From: Silene conica
Lineage: Eukaryota > Streptophyta > Magnoliopsida > Caryophyllales > Caryophyllaceae
DNA: 64,000 nucleotides
Direction of reading: 5' to 3'
Assembly: GCA_029255685.2 (NCBI GenBank)
Contig: CM055312.2
Coordinates: 69,578,792-69,642,791, forward strand
Shown piece after piece: positions 10,758 through 23,530 of this stretch. The notes under the pieces are model-generated. The model had not been told where the DNA came from. It did not search any database and worked only from the letters and a program-made list of their open reading frames with translations. The position numbers and the translations under genes are program-made. The first letter of the stretch is position 1. Every line of letters starts with the position of its first letter.

Positions 10758-13700
10758 TCAAGAGAACAGTTCCGGATATTTTTCCCGCATCGAAATCTCA
10801 GTCTCCCAAGTAGCCTCCTCGACATTGTGATTGGTCCATAATACCTTGACCAGCGCGGTCTCTCCATTCCTGGTTTTTCTCACCTTCCTGTCAAGGATCT
10901 CCTTGGGTCTCTCCTCATAGGTCAACTGTTCATCGACCTCGATGACCTCATGATCAAGGATATGCGAAGGATCACTGATATATCTTCTCAGTTGAGACAC
11001 ATGAAACACATTATGTACTCTGGCTAAAGCTGGAGGTAGAGCCAATCGATAAGCTACCTCTCCAACTCTCTCCAGGATCTCGAATGGCCCGATAAACTTT
11101 TGGCTCAACTTTCCCTTCTTGCCAAACCTCATTACTCCTCTCATAGGTGACACCTTCAGTAACACTTTCTCTCCTGCCTCGAACGTGATGTCACTTCTCC
11201 TTAGATCGGCATAACTCTTCTGTCTATCTTGGGCAGCTCTCATCTTTTGACGGATCACCTGGACCTGTTTTATCATCTCCTGAATCATCTCAGGTCCCAA
11301 AGTCACTGTATCAGCTCGATCATCCCAGCAGACTGGACTCCTGCACTTCCTCCCATACAATGCCTCAAAAGGAGCCATCCCGATGCTAGCATGATAGCTG
11401 TTGTTGTAAGAGAACTCTATCAAATCAAGTCTGTCCTCCCAAGATCCTCCAAACTCTAGTACACACGCCCGCAACATATCCTCCAGTGTCTGGATAGTTC
11501 TCTCTGTCTGCCCATCTGTCGCTGGATGAAACGCTGTACTCATCTTCAAGGTAGTTCCCATCAGTGACTGCAACTCTTGCCAAAATTTAGAGATAAACCT
11601 GGAATCGCGATCAGAAACAATATCTTTAGGTACTCCATGAAGCTTCACCACATGCTTGATGTATGCCTTAGCCAGCTCAGCTTTACTCCACGTCTCCTTC
11701 ATCGGAATAAAATGAGCCGATTTAGTTAGTCTATCCACGATCACCCATATCATATCATTCCCCTTTGAAGTCCTGGGTAAGCGCACAATGAAATCCATGG
11801 AAATGCTTTCCCATTTCCATTCTGGTACATCCAGAGGTTGCAACTTCCCTTGCGGCCTCTTATGCTCCCCTTTGACCCTCTGACATACCAAGCAACGAGA
11901 GACAAACTCCGCTACCTCTTGCTTCATCTTTGGCCACCAAAAAGCTTTCTTTAGATCTTTGTACAACTTATCTCCTCCAGGATGAACGGAGTAAGGCGTA
12001 GAATGAGCTTCGACCAGAATCTTTCTCTTCAATTCCTCATCATCAGGTACACACCACCTCCCATCAAATCTCAAACTATCATCACTGCAAATCTCGAACT
12101 TAGAATATGGTTCCGCTTCACTAGCTTTGCTCACTGCCTCACGCCATTTCTGAATTCTAGGATCACTCATCTGTCTTTCCCGAATCTCGGAGTACAACTC
12201 AGGCTCGATCGTCAAATCTCCCATGGTCTCACCCTTCCTTATCACTGCGATCCCCATCTGTCCCAACTCACGATACATACTCAATCTGGACATAGCTGTG
12301 CACAGAGCGTGAACGGACTTCCTACTCAATGCATCAGCCACCACGTTGGCCTTGCCCTCCTTGTACAAAATCTCCATGTCATAGTCTCCAATAAGCTCTA
12401 TCCACCTCCTCTGACGCATGTTCAGCTCTCTTTGAGTATAGATATATTTCAAACTCTTGTGATCAGAATACACCTTAAATGTCGCTCCATAAAGATAATG
12501 TCGCCACAACTTAAGTGCAAAAACTACCGCTCCAAGCTCCAGGTCGTGCGTCGGATAATTCTCCTCATAAGGCTTCAGCTGCCTAGAAGCATAAACGATT
12601 ACTCTCCCGTTCTGCATCAGCACACATCCCAATCCCTTCTTAGAAGCATCAGTGTACACTTCAAAATTCTCACTTCCCTCTGGCAATGCAAGGATAGGAG
12701 CTGTGGTGAGACGCTCCTTCAGGTCTAGGAATGCCTTCTCACAGCTCTCATCCCAGACAAATCTGTTCTCCTTCCGCATCAACGAAGTCATTGGTTTGGC
12801 TATCTTCGAGAAATCTTTCACGAACCTCCTGTAGTAACCAGCCAATCCCAAGAAACTACGAATATCGGCTACATTCTTTGGTCGCTCCCATTTCGATACG
12901 GCCTCAATCTTGCTAGGGTCGACAGTCACACCCTCCTTAGACACCACATGACCCAGAAAAGCAACTTTCTCGAGCCAAAATTCGCACTTACTCAACTTGG
13001 CATACAATTGATGATCCCTCAAAGTCTGCAGCACTAAGCTTAAATGCTTAGCATGCTCTTCTCTATTCTTCGAATACACCAAAATGTCATCAATAAATAC
13101 CACCACAAACTGGTCCAGATAAGGACTAAACACCCTGTTCATCAAATCCATGAAAACAGCAGGTGCATTAGTCAAACCAAATGGCATCACTACGAATTCA
13201 TAATGCCCATACCTCGATCTGAACGCAGTCTTGTGAATATCTGCATCTTTGATTCTCAGCTGATGGTACCCTGACCTCAAATCAATCTTGGAAAATACAC
13301 CAGCCCCACTCAACTGGTCAAAAAGGTCATCGATGCGAGGTAAAGGATACCGATTCTTGATCGTCACATTATTCAGTTCCCTGTAGTCCACACACAGCCT
13401 CATTGTCCCATCCTTCTTTTTAACGAACAACACCGGCGCTCCCCAAGGTGACACACTCGGTCTCACATACCCCTTGCTGGCTAGCTCATCCAATTGCTTC
13501 CTTAGTTCTTCCAATTCCTTAGGTCCCATGCGATAAGGTGCTTTAGAAATTGGCTCAGCCCCAGGTTTCAGGTCAATGCCAAAGTCCAAGTCCCTCTTTG
13601 GTGGTAACCCAGGAATCTCTTCAGGAAACACGTCTTCGAAATCTCTTACAACATCGATCTCACTGGCTTGGGGCTTCTCTGCAATCAAATCTCTCACATG

Positions 13701-15359
13701 ACACAGCAGCATCTCATCACCTCTTTTCAGGCACGACTTCAAGGCATTAACGGTGATCAGCTTCAGTTTAGGTCTCACGGAGTATCCCTTGTAGGACACC
13801 CTCACCCCCTTAGGTCCTCTTAGGGAAATTTTCCCTTGAGAACAGTCAATGTAGGCTTTATACTTTTTCAGCCAGTCCATTCCCAGTATCACCTCAAAGC
13901 CACCCAGAGGAAACTCTATTAAGTTCGATTCAAAACTTACAGCTCCTACTTGGATCATTACATTGGTATAAACCCTATTACAAGCTATGGACTCCCCAGA
14001 TGGTATAGTTACAGAGTCGGTGATATTATCATATACATTCAAGCCTATAGCCCTAGCATGCTCCGCAGAGATAAACGAATGCGATGCACCAGAATCAAAT
14101 AAAACAAAAGTAAGGGTGGAATGCACAAGAAATGTACCAGTAACAACATGAGCATCCTCCTCTGCAGCCTCCTTGCCCATCATAAACAGGGTCCCACTTT
14201 TCTTGGTTGCACTCTGGTTGACAGATGCAGCTCCACTTTGATTGCTGGCTCCAGCTAGGTTCTTCTGAAAATTGTCATTCCCACTACCTTGGTTTCCCTG
14301 GTAGCGGTTCTGGTTATTGAAGTTATTGTAATTCCGTTGGTAATTGCTACCTCCAGATCTGTTACTCCCATAACCCGCATTTGGTGTTCGAAATCCACTG
14401 TCTTGATTACTCCTTTGATAACTGCTGCCCGCACTCTGAGTTCCTGACCAACAGTTTGCCTTCTTGTGCCCAATCTTCCCACATTTGAAACATGTAGGAT
14501 TAGCACTGCCCGCCCCGGACATAGATCGGTTTCCACTTCTATTGCCTCCTGGTGCACTATTGGAGAAAAAAGAACGGTACTGGTTGTTTGATTTCTTGCT
14601 CCCTGAGCTTTCGGCTCCAGATTCCGCCTTCCTCTTATCACCCTTAGTCTTCTCTTCCTCCTTAATCTGGTCAGCTAGCCTTTCTGCCTGGCCAGCCCTC
14701 TCATATATATCTTCCACAGTCGTGGGCTTGGTTGCCAGCATGCTTCTCTTGATATTGAGAGTCAGTCCCTTCTCAAATCTTGCTGCTAACATCTCCTGTG
14801 TGTAGCCTAAGTCAGCTACATTCTCTGCCAGCTGTAAAAACTTACTGTGATACTCCTCCACAATCATCCCTTCAGCCATTTGGAATGAATCGAACTCTGC
14901 TCTCAGCTTCCCTTTTACATGCTCCGGCACGAACTTAGAGGATAAAATCCCCCTGAACTCCTCCCAGCGCACATATTCTGAACCGATCTCCTCTGCAGCT
15001 GCCTTGATTTCTTCTTTATTGTTATTCCACCATAACCTAGCTGTACCCTTCAGATAGAATACAGCTTGGTCCACCTTCATTGATTCTGGTACTGACAACA
15101 GTTCGAAGATACTCTCGAACTCACGGCACCACTCAGCAAGTAAACTCGGTGCTCCTTCCCCATCGTACTTGGTGGGGTTATGCCTAGAGATGTTATTGCT
15201 CATTTTGATTGCATCCGATTGAGTGTTTGCCCCAATCTTAGCTAGGAGAGCAGCGTTCATAGCTACTAGGCGATCGTATTCCTCTCGCGATACATTAGCA
15301 GTGTTGGGTTCTCTCCTGGGAGGCATTTTGCTACACAGGTGACAAAATTTTATGAGCAT
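10758..15359 (-). CDS. Gag-Pol polyprotein, chromovirus type
   Basis: One continuous frame of 1533 residues. The likely true start is the second Met (MPPRRE, residue 12). Domains in order: Gag (about 40-220); a CCHC zinc knuckle ([14 protein letters not shown], about 290-303); aspartic protease (DSGASHSFI, about 422); reverse transcriptase with FIDD at about 755; RNase H (VYTDAS); an integrase with its zinc-binding region and catalytic core; and a C-terminal chromodomain ending the protein. Family knowledge: Gag packages the RNA, Pol copies and inserts it, and the chromodomain steers insertion towards marked chromatin. The gag and pol parts share one frame, as is usual for this clade. It looks whole. 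Confidence 0.95.
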   Translation of the reverse strand: MLIKFCHLCSKMPPRREPNTANVSREEYDRLVAMNAALLAKIGANTQSDAIKMSNNISRHNPTKYDGEGAPSLLAEWCREFESIFELLSVPESMKVDQAVFYLKGTARLWWNNNKEEIKAAAEEIGSEYVRWEEFRGILSSKFVPEHVKGKLRAEFDSFQMAEGMIVEEYHSKFLQLAENVADLGYTQEMLAARFEKGLTLNIKRSMLATKPTTVEDIYERAGQAERLADQIKEEEKTKGDKRKAESGAESSGSKKSNNQYRSFFSNSAPGGNRSGNRSMSGAGSANPTCFKCGKIGHKKANCWSGTQSAGSSYQRSNQDSGFRTPNAGYGSNRSGGSNYQRNYNNFNNQNRYQGNQGSGNDNFQKNLAGASNQSGAASVNQSATKKSGTLFMMGKEAAEEDAHVVTGTFLVHSTLTFVLFDSGASHSFISAEHARAIGLNVYDNITDSVTIPSGESIACNRVYTNVMIQVGAVSFESNLIEFPLGGFEVILGMDWLKKYKAYIDCSQGKISLRGPKGVRVSYKGYSVRPKLKLITVNALKSCLKRGDEMLLCHVRDLIAEKPQASEIDVVRDFEDVFPEEIPGLPPKRDLDFGIDLKPGAEPISKAPYRMGPKELEELRKQLDELASKGYVRPSVSPWGAPVLFVKKKDGTMRLCVDYRELNNVTIKNRYPLPRIDDLFDQLSGAGVFSKIDLRSGYHQLRIKDADIHKTAFRSRYGHYEFVVMPFGLTNAPAVFMDLMNRVFSPYLDQFVVVFIDDILVYSKNREEHAKHLSLVLQTLRDHQLYAKLSKCEFWLEKVAFLGHVVSKEGVTVDPSKIEAVSKWERPKNVADIRSFLGLAGYYRRFVKDFSKIAKPMTSLMRKENRFVWDESCEKAFLDLKERLTTAPILALPEGSENFEVYTDASKKGLGCVLMQNGRVIVYASRQLKPYEENYPTHDLELGAVVFALKLWRHYLYGATFKVYSDHKSLKYIYTQRELNMRQRRWIELIGDYDMEILYKEGKANVVADALSRKSVHALCTAMSRLSMYRELGQMGIAVIRKGETMGDLTIEPELYSEIRERQMSDPRIQKWREAVSKASEAEPYSKFEICSDDSLRFDGRWCVPDDEELKRKILVEAHSTPYSVHPGGDKLYKDLKKAFWWPKMKQEVAEFVSRCLVCQRVKGEHKRPQGKLQPLDVPEWKWESISMDFIVRLPRTSKGNDMIWVIVDRLTKSAHFIPMKETWSKAELAKAYIKHVVKLHGVPKDIVSDRDSRFISKFWQELQSLMGTTLKMSTAFHPATDGQTERTIQTLEDMLRACVLEFGGSWEDRLDLIEFSYNNSYHASIGMAPFEALYGRKCRSPVCWDDRADTVTLGPEMIQEMIKQVQVIRQKMRAAQDRQKSYADLRRSDITFEAGEKVLLKVSPMRGVMRFGKKGKLSQKFIGPFEILERVGEVAYRLALPPALARVHNVFHVSQLRRYISDPSHILDHEVIEVDEQLTYEERPKEILDRKVRKTRNGETALVKVLWTNHNVEEATWETEISMREKYPELFS

Positions 15360-15882
15360 CCTAGGTCAATTTCTATTCTGACTTAGTCTTACTTGCATAC
15401 ATACTCAGCATGTAACTTTTCATACGGTTAAATCCTTATTAAGAGTCTACCTAAAGGCTTAGGGATCACATAACCACATGCATATACAATCCTCACTTAT
15501 AGACAACATTACGATATAAACTTATATTCTCAATGCTTGAAAATAACACATATACATGCCAATCATCATGTAATATCACTTTTATGCCTTACTGTATACA
15601 TGTATATACTCATCCATTTTCATGACTTACCTCATTCCTTGGCGCTGAAAGGTTAGTACCACATACTTATATTATATATCTGCCTTGGGTCCTTCCATAC
15701 TACCCACACTCTTCAACTCTCAAGGTAACCAGGTTAGACTGAAAGGGCCAGTGGCTTGGTTTGAGGGGGCCCCTAACTCATCCCAACCCTATGGGGCTCC
15801 TAACAGTTACTAGCCTGGGGTTCGTTTTATTTAGACGCTCCTATGTTCATTATTTTCATTTTAGTTTAGGCCTGAGGATCGT
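15360..15882 (-). other. Leader between primer site and gag
   Basis: Untranslated leader of the Tekay-type element between the primer-binding site and the Gag start. No gene is seen. Confidence 0.7.
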
Positions 15883-15896
15883 TCGCTCTGATACCA
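15883..15896 (-). other. Primer-binding site, initiator-Met tRNA type
   Basis: On the minus strand this reads TGGTATCAGAGCGA, three bases inside the 5' LTR edge at 15900. It matches the 3' end of plant initiator methionine tRNA, the usual primer of this clade. Confidence 0.9.
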
Positions 15897-15899
15897 CTT

Positions 15900-17995
15900 T
15901 GTAACACCCCCATTTACCTAAGAGCCTGAACTAGGACTTCCATAGTAAATAGGGCTGTTACCATCCTGGATGACCAGAATAGTAGATATACATAGTGAAA
16001 GAAACGCAGTACTTTAGATGTAAATGGTTAAACTGAAAGATGATACAAGCCAAGTTTATAAAAAGGTCCAAACCGTACAACTGATAACAACCTCAACTAA
16101 AACATGTGAAACTAAAAGATCTAGAACTAGGTCGGTCCATGCCATTTCTCTCATTCCAAGCCCAGCTCCTAATCCTGTTGTCTCTGACCTGAAAGATCTA
16201 CTCCCCATTCCGGATCATTGTAGGTGAACACGAATACACTGTCAACCTTGCGGTTGAGTAGGATAACACAAAATATAAAATGCAACAGGTAATAATATGC
16301 AAATGCTTATAACATGTTCGAGCTCCATCTCATTCTCAATCCTCATACCCTTGCACCAAGCCATACCGAACCTCCCGGCAGACTATAGTCGGCCGTCGCC
16401 GAACACCAGCATAACAGCTGAGGTCACCAGGTCTAGCCCTGCAGAGCTAGCCTGGGCCCAATAATGTCTCATCATCATCTCAATCTGTAACCGTGCTCAT
16501 GCCATGCTTATGAATGCAATAAATAAAGAACCAACACTGTAAATGCATCTCATAAATAACTATACTTGCATCCATAGCATCCAGTTAACTTACAAACATA
16601 ACACAATACAAAAGTAGTCCCAGTGTATCCTACCTGGAATAGCAGTCTGAAAATAAGCAACACCGTCTAGAAATACTCCACTTCGAATTCCGTTCCTATA
16701 GTAATTCTTAATATTAAAAACTATTCGTACAACACATGTTACAACTAATTATAAACTCACGAATCATAAACTTACTAAATATAAATTTACTAAATATAGC
16801 ACACGATGAACTATTCCTTTATTACTAGCATAATAACAAATACGACAAGTTTATAACGACACTACTCACATTCTCCATATTAATATCAATACAAATGTTA
16901 ACAATATTCCTCTTGATAAAATAACAATAACACCAAAATATACCATAACATAATTATTGAAATCTAGTAGTAAACACCCTTAATAATTTATATTATAAAA
17001 CAATAAGGGCACTAATCAACAACAATAACTCAATTAACACACTTATCATATAATACTAATACTAATACTATTACTAATAATAATAATAATAATAACATAA
17101 TAATAATAAACCATAAAGAATATGATAATCATCATGATTAAAACAACACGTAAGAGGCAGCCCTTTGACAAAACCGAGAACCATAAACCGCAGCCATACC
17201 CGCAAAACAGAGCAAACCCGCGCCCCTATCCCGCGTCAAAACCAGCCTGCAACCACCAGCCGTGTCCACCACCTTCACCCATGACACCACCAGTCTCGCC
17301 TCTGAGTCGTGGTGGTTCCAGTGGTGAGGGTAGCAGCCGCGACCACCGCACCAAACACCCATGAACAAAGCAACAAAACCCCTGTATCACAGCCTGTTCC
17401 CCTTTCTCCTCCAGCCTACCCAACTAACCTCCCTTAAACGACACCCCCGGCAACCCCTGACTTCTACTCCGGCACCACCAGGCTCACCACCGAGCCACGG
17501 TGGTTCCATGAGGAGAGTCAGCGACTGTCGACTGGACGCTACCACCACCTACAGCCATCACAAACACCCTATGTACATACTGCCTCCCTGATTTCGTTAT
17601 TTGTGACCCAAAACGAAACCCACCACAAGGTTTGACTCAGCCACCCAAAACCACCGCGACAAAGACCACACTAATCCCATAACTACAACCTTCATAACCA
17701 TCCATTATACATACGAGATAATAAACAATTACTCAAAGAAAACTGGGTAGAAACAGGGTCTGTTCAGAATGTGAAACTGGGTTTAAGGGTACGACTCTGA
17801 CAACGCTTTCAATTAACACCCTCATCGACGGACACCCAAGGACGACGACGACCCAAACATGACCCTCTCCTCATTACTATACATCACAGATTAAAATTAA
17901 GTATAAAACAGATACGTTGCATTTGCATATAATCATGAAAACGTATACAAAGTATGATAGGAAAACAGGGAAAACGAGTGGAGAGATGATCTTAC
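15900..17995 (-). repeat. 5' LTR copy adjoining the internal region
   Basis: Aligns with 8023-10118 at a constant offset of 7877. It covers most of an LTR and then passes into the next LTR copy through an 8-base filler. Confidence 0.9.
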
Positions 17996-18003
17996 TAAAA
18001 CAT
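17996..18003. other. Filler at the LTR-LTR junction
   Basis: The eight bases TAAAACAT belong to neither LTR end at the join. With flanking bases, ACTAAAACATG matches an internal LTR site starting at about 18061 in the adjoining copy (8219-8229 in the 3' LTR). This suggests a copied filler made during end-joining repair. Confidence 0.65.
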
Positions 18004-20413
18004 GATGATACAAGCCAAGTTTATAAAAAGGTCCAAACCGTACAACTGATAACAACCTCAACTAAAACATGTGAAACTAAAAGATCTAGAACTAGGTCGG
18101 TCCATGCCATTTCTCTCATTCCAAGCCCAGCTCCTAATCCTGTTGTCTCTGACCTGAAAGATCTACTCCCCATTCCGGATCATTGTAGGTGAACACGAAT
18201 ACACTGTCAACCTTGCGGTTGAGTAGGATAACACAAAATATAAAATGCAACAGGTAATAATATGCAAATGCTTATAACATGCTCGAGCTCCATCTCATTC
18301 TCAATCCTCATACCCTTGCACCAAGCCATACCGAACCTCCCGGCAGACTATAGTCGGCCGTCGCCGAACACCAGCATAACAGCTGAGGTCACCAGGTCTA
18401 GCCCTGCAGAGCTAGCCTGGGCCCAATAATGTCTCATCATCATCTCAATCTGTAACCGTGCTCATGCCATGCTTATGAATGCAATAAATAAAGAACCAAC
18501 ACTGTAAATGCATCTCATAAATAACTATACTTGCATCCATAGCATCCAGTTAACTTACAAACATAACACAATACAAAAGTAGTCCCAGTGTATCCTACCT
18601 GGAATAGCAGTCTGAAAATAAGCAACACCGTCTAGAAATACTCCACTTCGAATTCCGTTCCTATAGTAATTCTTAATATTAAAAACTATTCGTACAACAC
18701 ATGTTACAACTAATTATAAACTCACGAATCATAAACTTACTAAATATAAATTTACTAAATATAGCACACTATGAACTATTCCTTTATTACTAGCATAATA
18801 ACAAATACGACAAGTTTATAACGACACTGCTCACATTCTCCATATTAATATCAATACAAATGTTAACAATATTCCTCTTGATAAAATAACAATAACACCA
18901 AAATATACCATAACATAATTATTGAAATCTAGTAGTAAACACCCTTAATAATTTATATTATAAAACAATAAGGGCACTAATCAACAACAATAACTCAATT
19001 AACACACTTATCATATAATACTAATACTAATACTATTACTAATAACAATAATAATAATAACATAATAATAATAAACCATAAAGAATATGATAATCATCAT
19101 GATTAAAACAACACGTAAGAGGCAGCCCTTTGACAAAACCGAGAACCATAAACCGCAGCCATACCCGCAAAACAGAGCAAACCCGCGCCCCTATCCCGCG
19201 TCAAAACCAGCCTGCAACCACCAGCCGTGTCCACCACCTTCACCCATGACACCACCAGTCTTGCCTCTGAGTCGTGGTGGTTCCAGTGGTGAGGGTAGCA
19301 GCCGCGACCACCGCACCAAACACCCATGAACAAAGCAACAAAACCCCTGTATCACAGCCTGTTCCCCTTTCTCCTCCAGCCTACCCAACTAACCTCCCTT
19401 AAACGACACCCCCGGCAACCCCTGACTTCTACTCCGGCACCACCAGGCTCACCACCGAGCCACGGTGGTTCCATGAGGAGAGTCAGCGACTGTCGACTGG
19501 ACGCTACCACCACCTACAGCCATCACAAACACCCTATGTACATACTGCCTCCCTGATTTCGTTATTTGTGACCCAAAACGAAACCCACCACAAGGTTTGA
19601 CTCAGCCACCCAAAACCACCGCGACAAAGACCACACTAATCCCATAACTACAACCTTCATAACCATCCATTATACATACGAGATAATAAACAATTACTCA
19701 AAGAAAACTGGGTAGAAACAGGGTCTGTTCAGAATGTGAAACTGGGTTTAAGGGTACGACTCTGACAACGCTTTCAATTAACACCCTCATCGACGGACAC
19801 CCAAGGACGGCGACGACCCAAACATGACCCTCTCCTCATTACTATACATCACAGATTAAAATTAAGTATAAAACAGATACGTTGCATTTGCATATAATCA
19901 TGAAAACGTATACAAAGTATGATAGGAAAACAGGGAAAACGAGTGGAGAGATGATCTTACCTACTTGCCCTAGCAATCGAGCCGCCCTAGACACCCTTAG
20001 ACACCGTGTGAAACTCCCTGTGGTACACCTTGAGGTGGCGGCAGAAGAGGGGTGGAGAGATTATGTGAGTTTGAGTGTTAGGGTTAGGGTTTATGAGGTT
20101 GCTAATATATGACGGTAGAGAGGGTGATAAAAGGGGTTGGGTTATAAATCTGAAAACGTGTGATGGGCTAGGGTTTGGCACGAAATTCTAGGTCCAAGGA
20201 CTCAGCTACCCATGTACGTTGTAGCCCATCACGCACTCCAACACCCACATAGCATGTCTCAAGTACGGGTCCGTAAAAAAAATCACTTGAACGGTTCTAA
20301 AAACAACGCGTAAAACACCTCGTCCACAATTATTATATCGCTTTTAGTATAATTCATCGACATCGAAATTACTAAAGTTAGCGTAACACGAAGTAAAAAT
20401 GCGAGGTATTACA
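18004..20413 (-). repeat. Outer 5' LTR copy of the Tekay-type element
   Basis: Aligns with 8162-10571 at a constant offset of 9842. It carries the true outer end of the element, next to the CATGC target duplication, so the composite LTR lies wholly inside a single insertion. Confidence 0.9.
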
Positions 20414-20544
20414 CATGCAAACTAGAATAATGCAGAATTCCTCTCAAATTAGTAATAATTAGTAGACTATAGTAGATTAGAACAGGAAAAATTCGAAATA
20501 AGGATAAAAATCGATCATCTGTAAATCGAATTGTTTATATTACC

Positions 20545-20715
20545 TGCGACGGAGCTTCGACGGTTGATGACGGTGGTGGTAGTGAATGTCGGAGATGTCT
20601 GGGAGTGGTAGTGACGGTGGTGACGGTTGATGACGGTGGTGGTAGTGACGGTGGTGGAAGAGGAAGGACGGAGACGTCGAGGGTGGTTGTGGGGAAGAGG
20701 AAGGACAGAAGTGGG
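20545..20715. repeat. GGTGGTGACGGT-type minisatellite
   Basis: Imperfect repeats of GACGGTGGTGGTAGTGACGG and GGTTGATGACGGTGGTGG phrases. On the minus strand it would be Thr/Pro-rich if translated, but no supporting start or splice context is seen. Confidence 0.6.
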
Positions 20716-20825
20716 AGTGGGAATGAGATAGAAAAGATTCTTTCTATTACAGTGATTTACAGATTGACGGTTGTGTTTTAGTTCGCACGGTTCTCATGGT
20801 AATTTGGTTCTCACGAGATCCTGAA

Positions 20826-20827
<2 letters not shown>

Positions 20828-20905
<78 letters not shown>

Positions 20906-20909
20906 ATAT
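20828..20909. repeat. (TA)n microsatellite
   Basis: About 80 bases of near-perfect TA repeat. It opens the minisatellite region that follows. Confidence 0.95.
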
Positions 20910-21465
20910 TTACTTTTTTACATAAACCTAGATACATTTTTTAACGGATTAGATACATTTTTTGACGGAATAAATACATTTTTTTTTTTACTTTTTTACA
21001 TAAGCCTAGATACAGTTTTTGACGGGGTAGATACATTTTTTTACTTAAACCTAGATACTTTTTTTACGGAGTAGATACATTTTTACATAAACCTAGATAC
21101 ATTTTTTGATGGAGTAGATACATTTTTTTTACTTAAACCTAGATACATTTTTTTTAGTTTTTTACATAAATCTAGTTACATTTTTTTTTTACGGAGTAGA
21201 TACATTTTTTTTACATAAAACTAGATACATTTTTTGACGCAGTAGAAACATTTTTTTACTTTTTACATAAACCTAGATACATTTTTTTTACTGAGTAGAT
21301 ACATTTTTTTACTTTTTTACGTAAACCTAGATACGTTTTTTGACGGAGTAAATACATTTTTTTTAGTTAAACCTAGATACATTTTTTGACGGAGTAGATA
21401 CATTTTTTTTACTTTTTTTACCTAAACCTAGTTACATTTTTTTTACGGAGTAGATACAAATCGAG
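20910..21465. repeat. T-rich minisatellite, TAGATACATTTTTT units
   Basis: Some 20 occurrences of a GATACATTTTTT-like core, alternating between ACATAAACCTAGATACAT and GACGGAGTAGATACAT contexts, so the higher-order unit is about 40-55 bases. Units vary in T-tract length. The open frame overlapping 20796-21074 is a by-product of the simple sequence. Confidence 0.85.
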
Positions 21466-21889
21466 AAAAAAAAAATCTGAAAAAAAAATCGAGAAAAAAA
21501 ATCGAAAAACTGAAACTGAGATTCATGCTAGAACACTGCCATAAGGTCTGTCGACATTCACCCCCGCTCCATGCTCATTGCTATCCACTAGCATGTTGCA
21601 CTTGACCCGTTTGCTCTCTGCTTCTATAACATTTTTGAGTTTATGTAGAGCTGTGTTACTGAAACGAGCCATTGAGACGCGTTATCTAGTGGAGTAGCGG
21701 ACGACGGTATCTTCCCAGGCCAGACTAATTCGATCAGGGAGATTTCACTCTAGCTAATTTGATTATTAGAAGGAGGTAGATGATATTAACTTTTATTTAA
21801 TGAAATCCGGTTCCTCCATCTTATAATAAATCAATGGTTGAGGCGTGTTCTCACCGTATGCACTGAATGATCGTTCTCACCGGATCTTG

Positions 21890-21890
<1 letters not shown>
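21466..21890. other. Spacer between two TA tracts
   Basis: No gene is seen. The phrases GTTCTCAC...GATC just before the TA tract at 20828 and again before the tract at 21892 are similar, hinting that both tracts sit at copies of the same element end. Confidence 0.35.

Positions 21891-21891
<1 letters not shown>

Positions 21892-21947
<56 letters not shown>
21892..21947. repeat. (TA)n microsatellite
   Basis: About 56 bases of TA repeat. Confidence 0.95.
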
Positions 21948-21950
<3 letters not shown>

Positions 21951-22610
21951 TGAATCATGTGAGGCACCCTCCTTAGGGTGAGGTAGCTGAACCAATTCTA
22001 AAACATTGGATTAAAAACTACTAATGACTCAAATTTATCTTACAAAAAAAGACATGGAGAAAAACAAACTGTGGGGACATAGACACATAGTAAGCTCATC
22101 TTTAGCCTTTACGCAACTTGTCGATTTCCCCCCATTTGCCTCAACAATTGTATATACTATCAACAAAAAACAACAACAACAAATGCATACGAAATTATTC
22201 CACCTTCTCCTGGTAGAATTTGTCATAAACAACCATAAAATTGAGTGAATAAAAGAATGTACTTGAAGATAAGCATCGTAGATGCGGGATTACGACAGAG
22301 TTCGGATTCTAGAGTTTGGAGCTACAATGCTTGTTTAACTTCCGAGTCCGAGTCCAAGTCTGAGTCGGAATCAGAGGTGGAGGCGGTAGCGGTGGCAGTG
22401 GTAGTGGCGGGTTGAGCATCATCGACGGGTGCGGGTGCTGCGCTGGTTTGTTCGAGTAGTGAGTCGGATCCATGGTTTCAACTTCAGTCATTCCCGTTAA
22501 CATATGCAAGTTGAATGATGTTTTCAAAGTAAGAAAGGCAAAGAGAGCTTTTTGCCTATATATTTTGAACAAGGCCTGACCTTGAAATCTAATCATGTTG
22601 TACTAATGTT
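21948..22610. other. Spacer with short duplications
   Basis: No gene is supported. GAGTAGTGAGTCGGATC occurs at about 22456 and 22640, and CTGCCTATATATTT recurs several times between 22550 and 22690. A proline-rich minus-strand frame (22309-22596) rests on simple GGT-like repeats and is not credited. Confidence 0.4.
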
Positions 22611-23089
22611 CTATACTAGTATGAAATTTCTGCCTATATATTTCGAGTAGTGAGTCGGATCACATTGCTTTCTGCCTATATATTTTCTGAGTTGAGAAAC
22701 GTAAAAAACATTGTGAACCCTTTGTAAATCAGCAGGTAAGTCAAGTCGGTAAGCTACCTCACCAATATGCTCCAAAATCTCGTAAGGTCCAATGAACTTT
22801 GGGCTCAATTTACCCTTCTTACCAAATCTCTTTACTCCCTCAGTAGGCGAGACACGCAAAAGAACTCTACTTCCAACCTCAAATTCCACATGTCTACGAG
22901 TTTTATCAGCATAAATCTTTTGCCGATCTTGGGCAGCTTTCATTTTGTCTTGAATAATCTTAACTTGCTCAACCAATTCATTAATCATTTCAGGCCCCAA
23001 AATAACAGACTCACTAATATCGTTCCAACAAACAGGGCTCCTACATTTGTGCCCATAAAGCACTTCAAATGGTGCCATTTTTATAGTAG
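22611..23089 (-). mobile_element. Tekay-like LTR element remnant, pol 3' part
   Basis: A minus-strand piece of Ty3/gypsy pol: the end of integrase and following region ([16 protein letters not shown] to HNVFYVSQLRKYI). It is broken and older than the element at 8-20 kb. The adjoining upstream part of the same gene lies at 34691-34991, on the other side of the CACTA element, which therefore inserted into this copy. Confidence 0.88.
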
Positions 23090-23119
23090 CACTACTACAA
23101 ATATAGGTTTAGGAGACGG
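23090..23119 (+). repeat. CACTA left terminal inverted repeat
   Basis: Begins CACTACTACAAATATAGG and runs to AGACGG. It matches the complement of the right end, with a few differences after the first 12 bases. Confidence 0.93.
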
Positions 23120-23149
23120 GGCTAATGGAACGAAATTTTGCGGAACCGT

Positions 23150-23530
23150 CCTAATGTGTCACTAAAGATGCGCGGGGTTTTTTAATTCAGAAATACAAGA
23201 CGGTTCCCAATATAACCCGTCTTTATTTGTTCAAAATAAACTAAAGAGAACGGTTAAAATACTTAACCGTGCTCTTTGCTTATGAATTAGAAAGATAAGA
23301 GAACGGTTGCCTAAAGAACCGTGCTCTTTGCTTTTCTAAAAGAAGACGGTTGACTAGGGAACCGTTCTCTTTGCTTTTCATTAAAACTAAAAGAGCACGG
23401 TTGCCTAAGGAACCGTTCTCTTTGCTTTTATTAAAACTAAAAGAGAACGGTTGCCTACAAAACCGTTCTCTTTGCTTCTAAAAGAAGACGGTTGCTTTCT
23501 AAACCGTTCTCTTTGCTTTTCATAAAACTT
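23150..23530. repeat. CACTA left subterminal repeats
   Basis: About a dozen AGAGAACGGTT / AACCGTTCTCTTTG phrases in both orientations, spaced 20-60 bases apart. In En/Spm such repeats bind the element-encoded TNPA protein; here that role is inferred from position. Confidence 0.85.

Larger units (their letters stand above)
8018..20418 (-). mobile_element. Tekay/Del-type LTR retrotransposon, whole-looking
   Basis: Ty3/gypsy chromovirus on the minus strand, spanning 8023-20413 between 5-bp target duplications CATGC (8018-8022 and 20414-20418). Order along the plus strand: 3' LTR 8023-10571, polypurine tract, gag-pol, leader, primer-binding site, then a composite 5' LTR made of two LTR copies (15900-17995 and 18004-20413). 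LTRs open TG and close CA. A chromodomain, long LTRs and a single fused Gag-Pol frame fit the Tekay/Del clade. LTR copies differ at well under 1% of sites by eye, so insertion is recent. The coding part looks whole. Confidence 0.93.

Noticed and set aside
11982-12728. A 248-aa plus-strand frame
   Set aside because: It is antisense to the intact Gag-Pol frame and matches nothing; a codon-use shadow.
20796-21074. A 92-aa frame rich in Tyr-Ile
   Set aside because: It is translated TA microsatellite and T-rich minisatellite.
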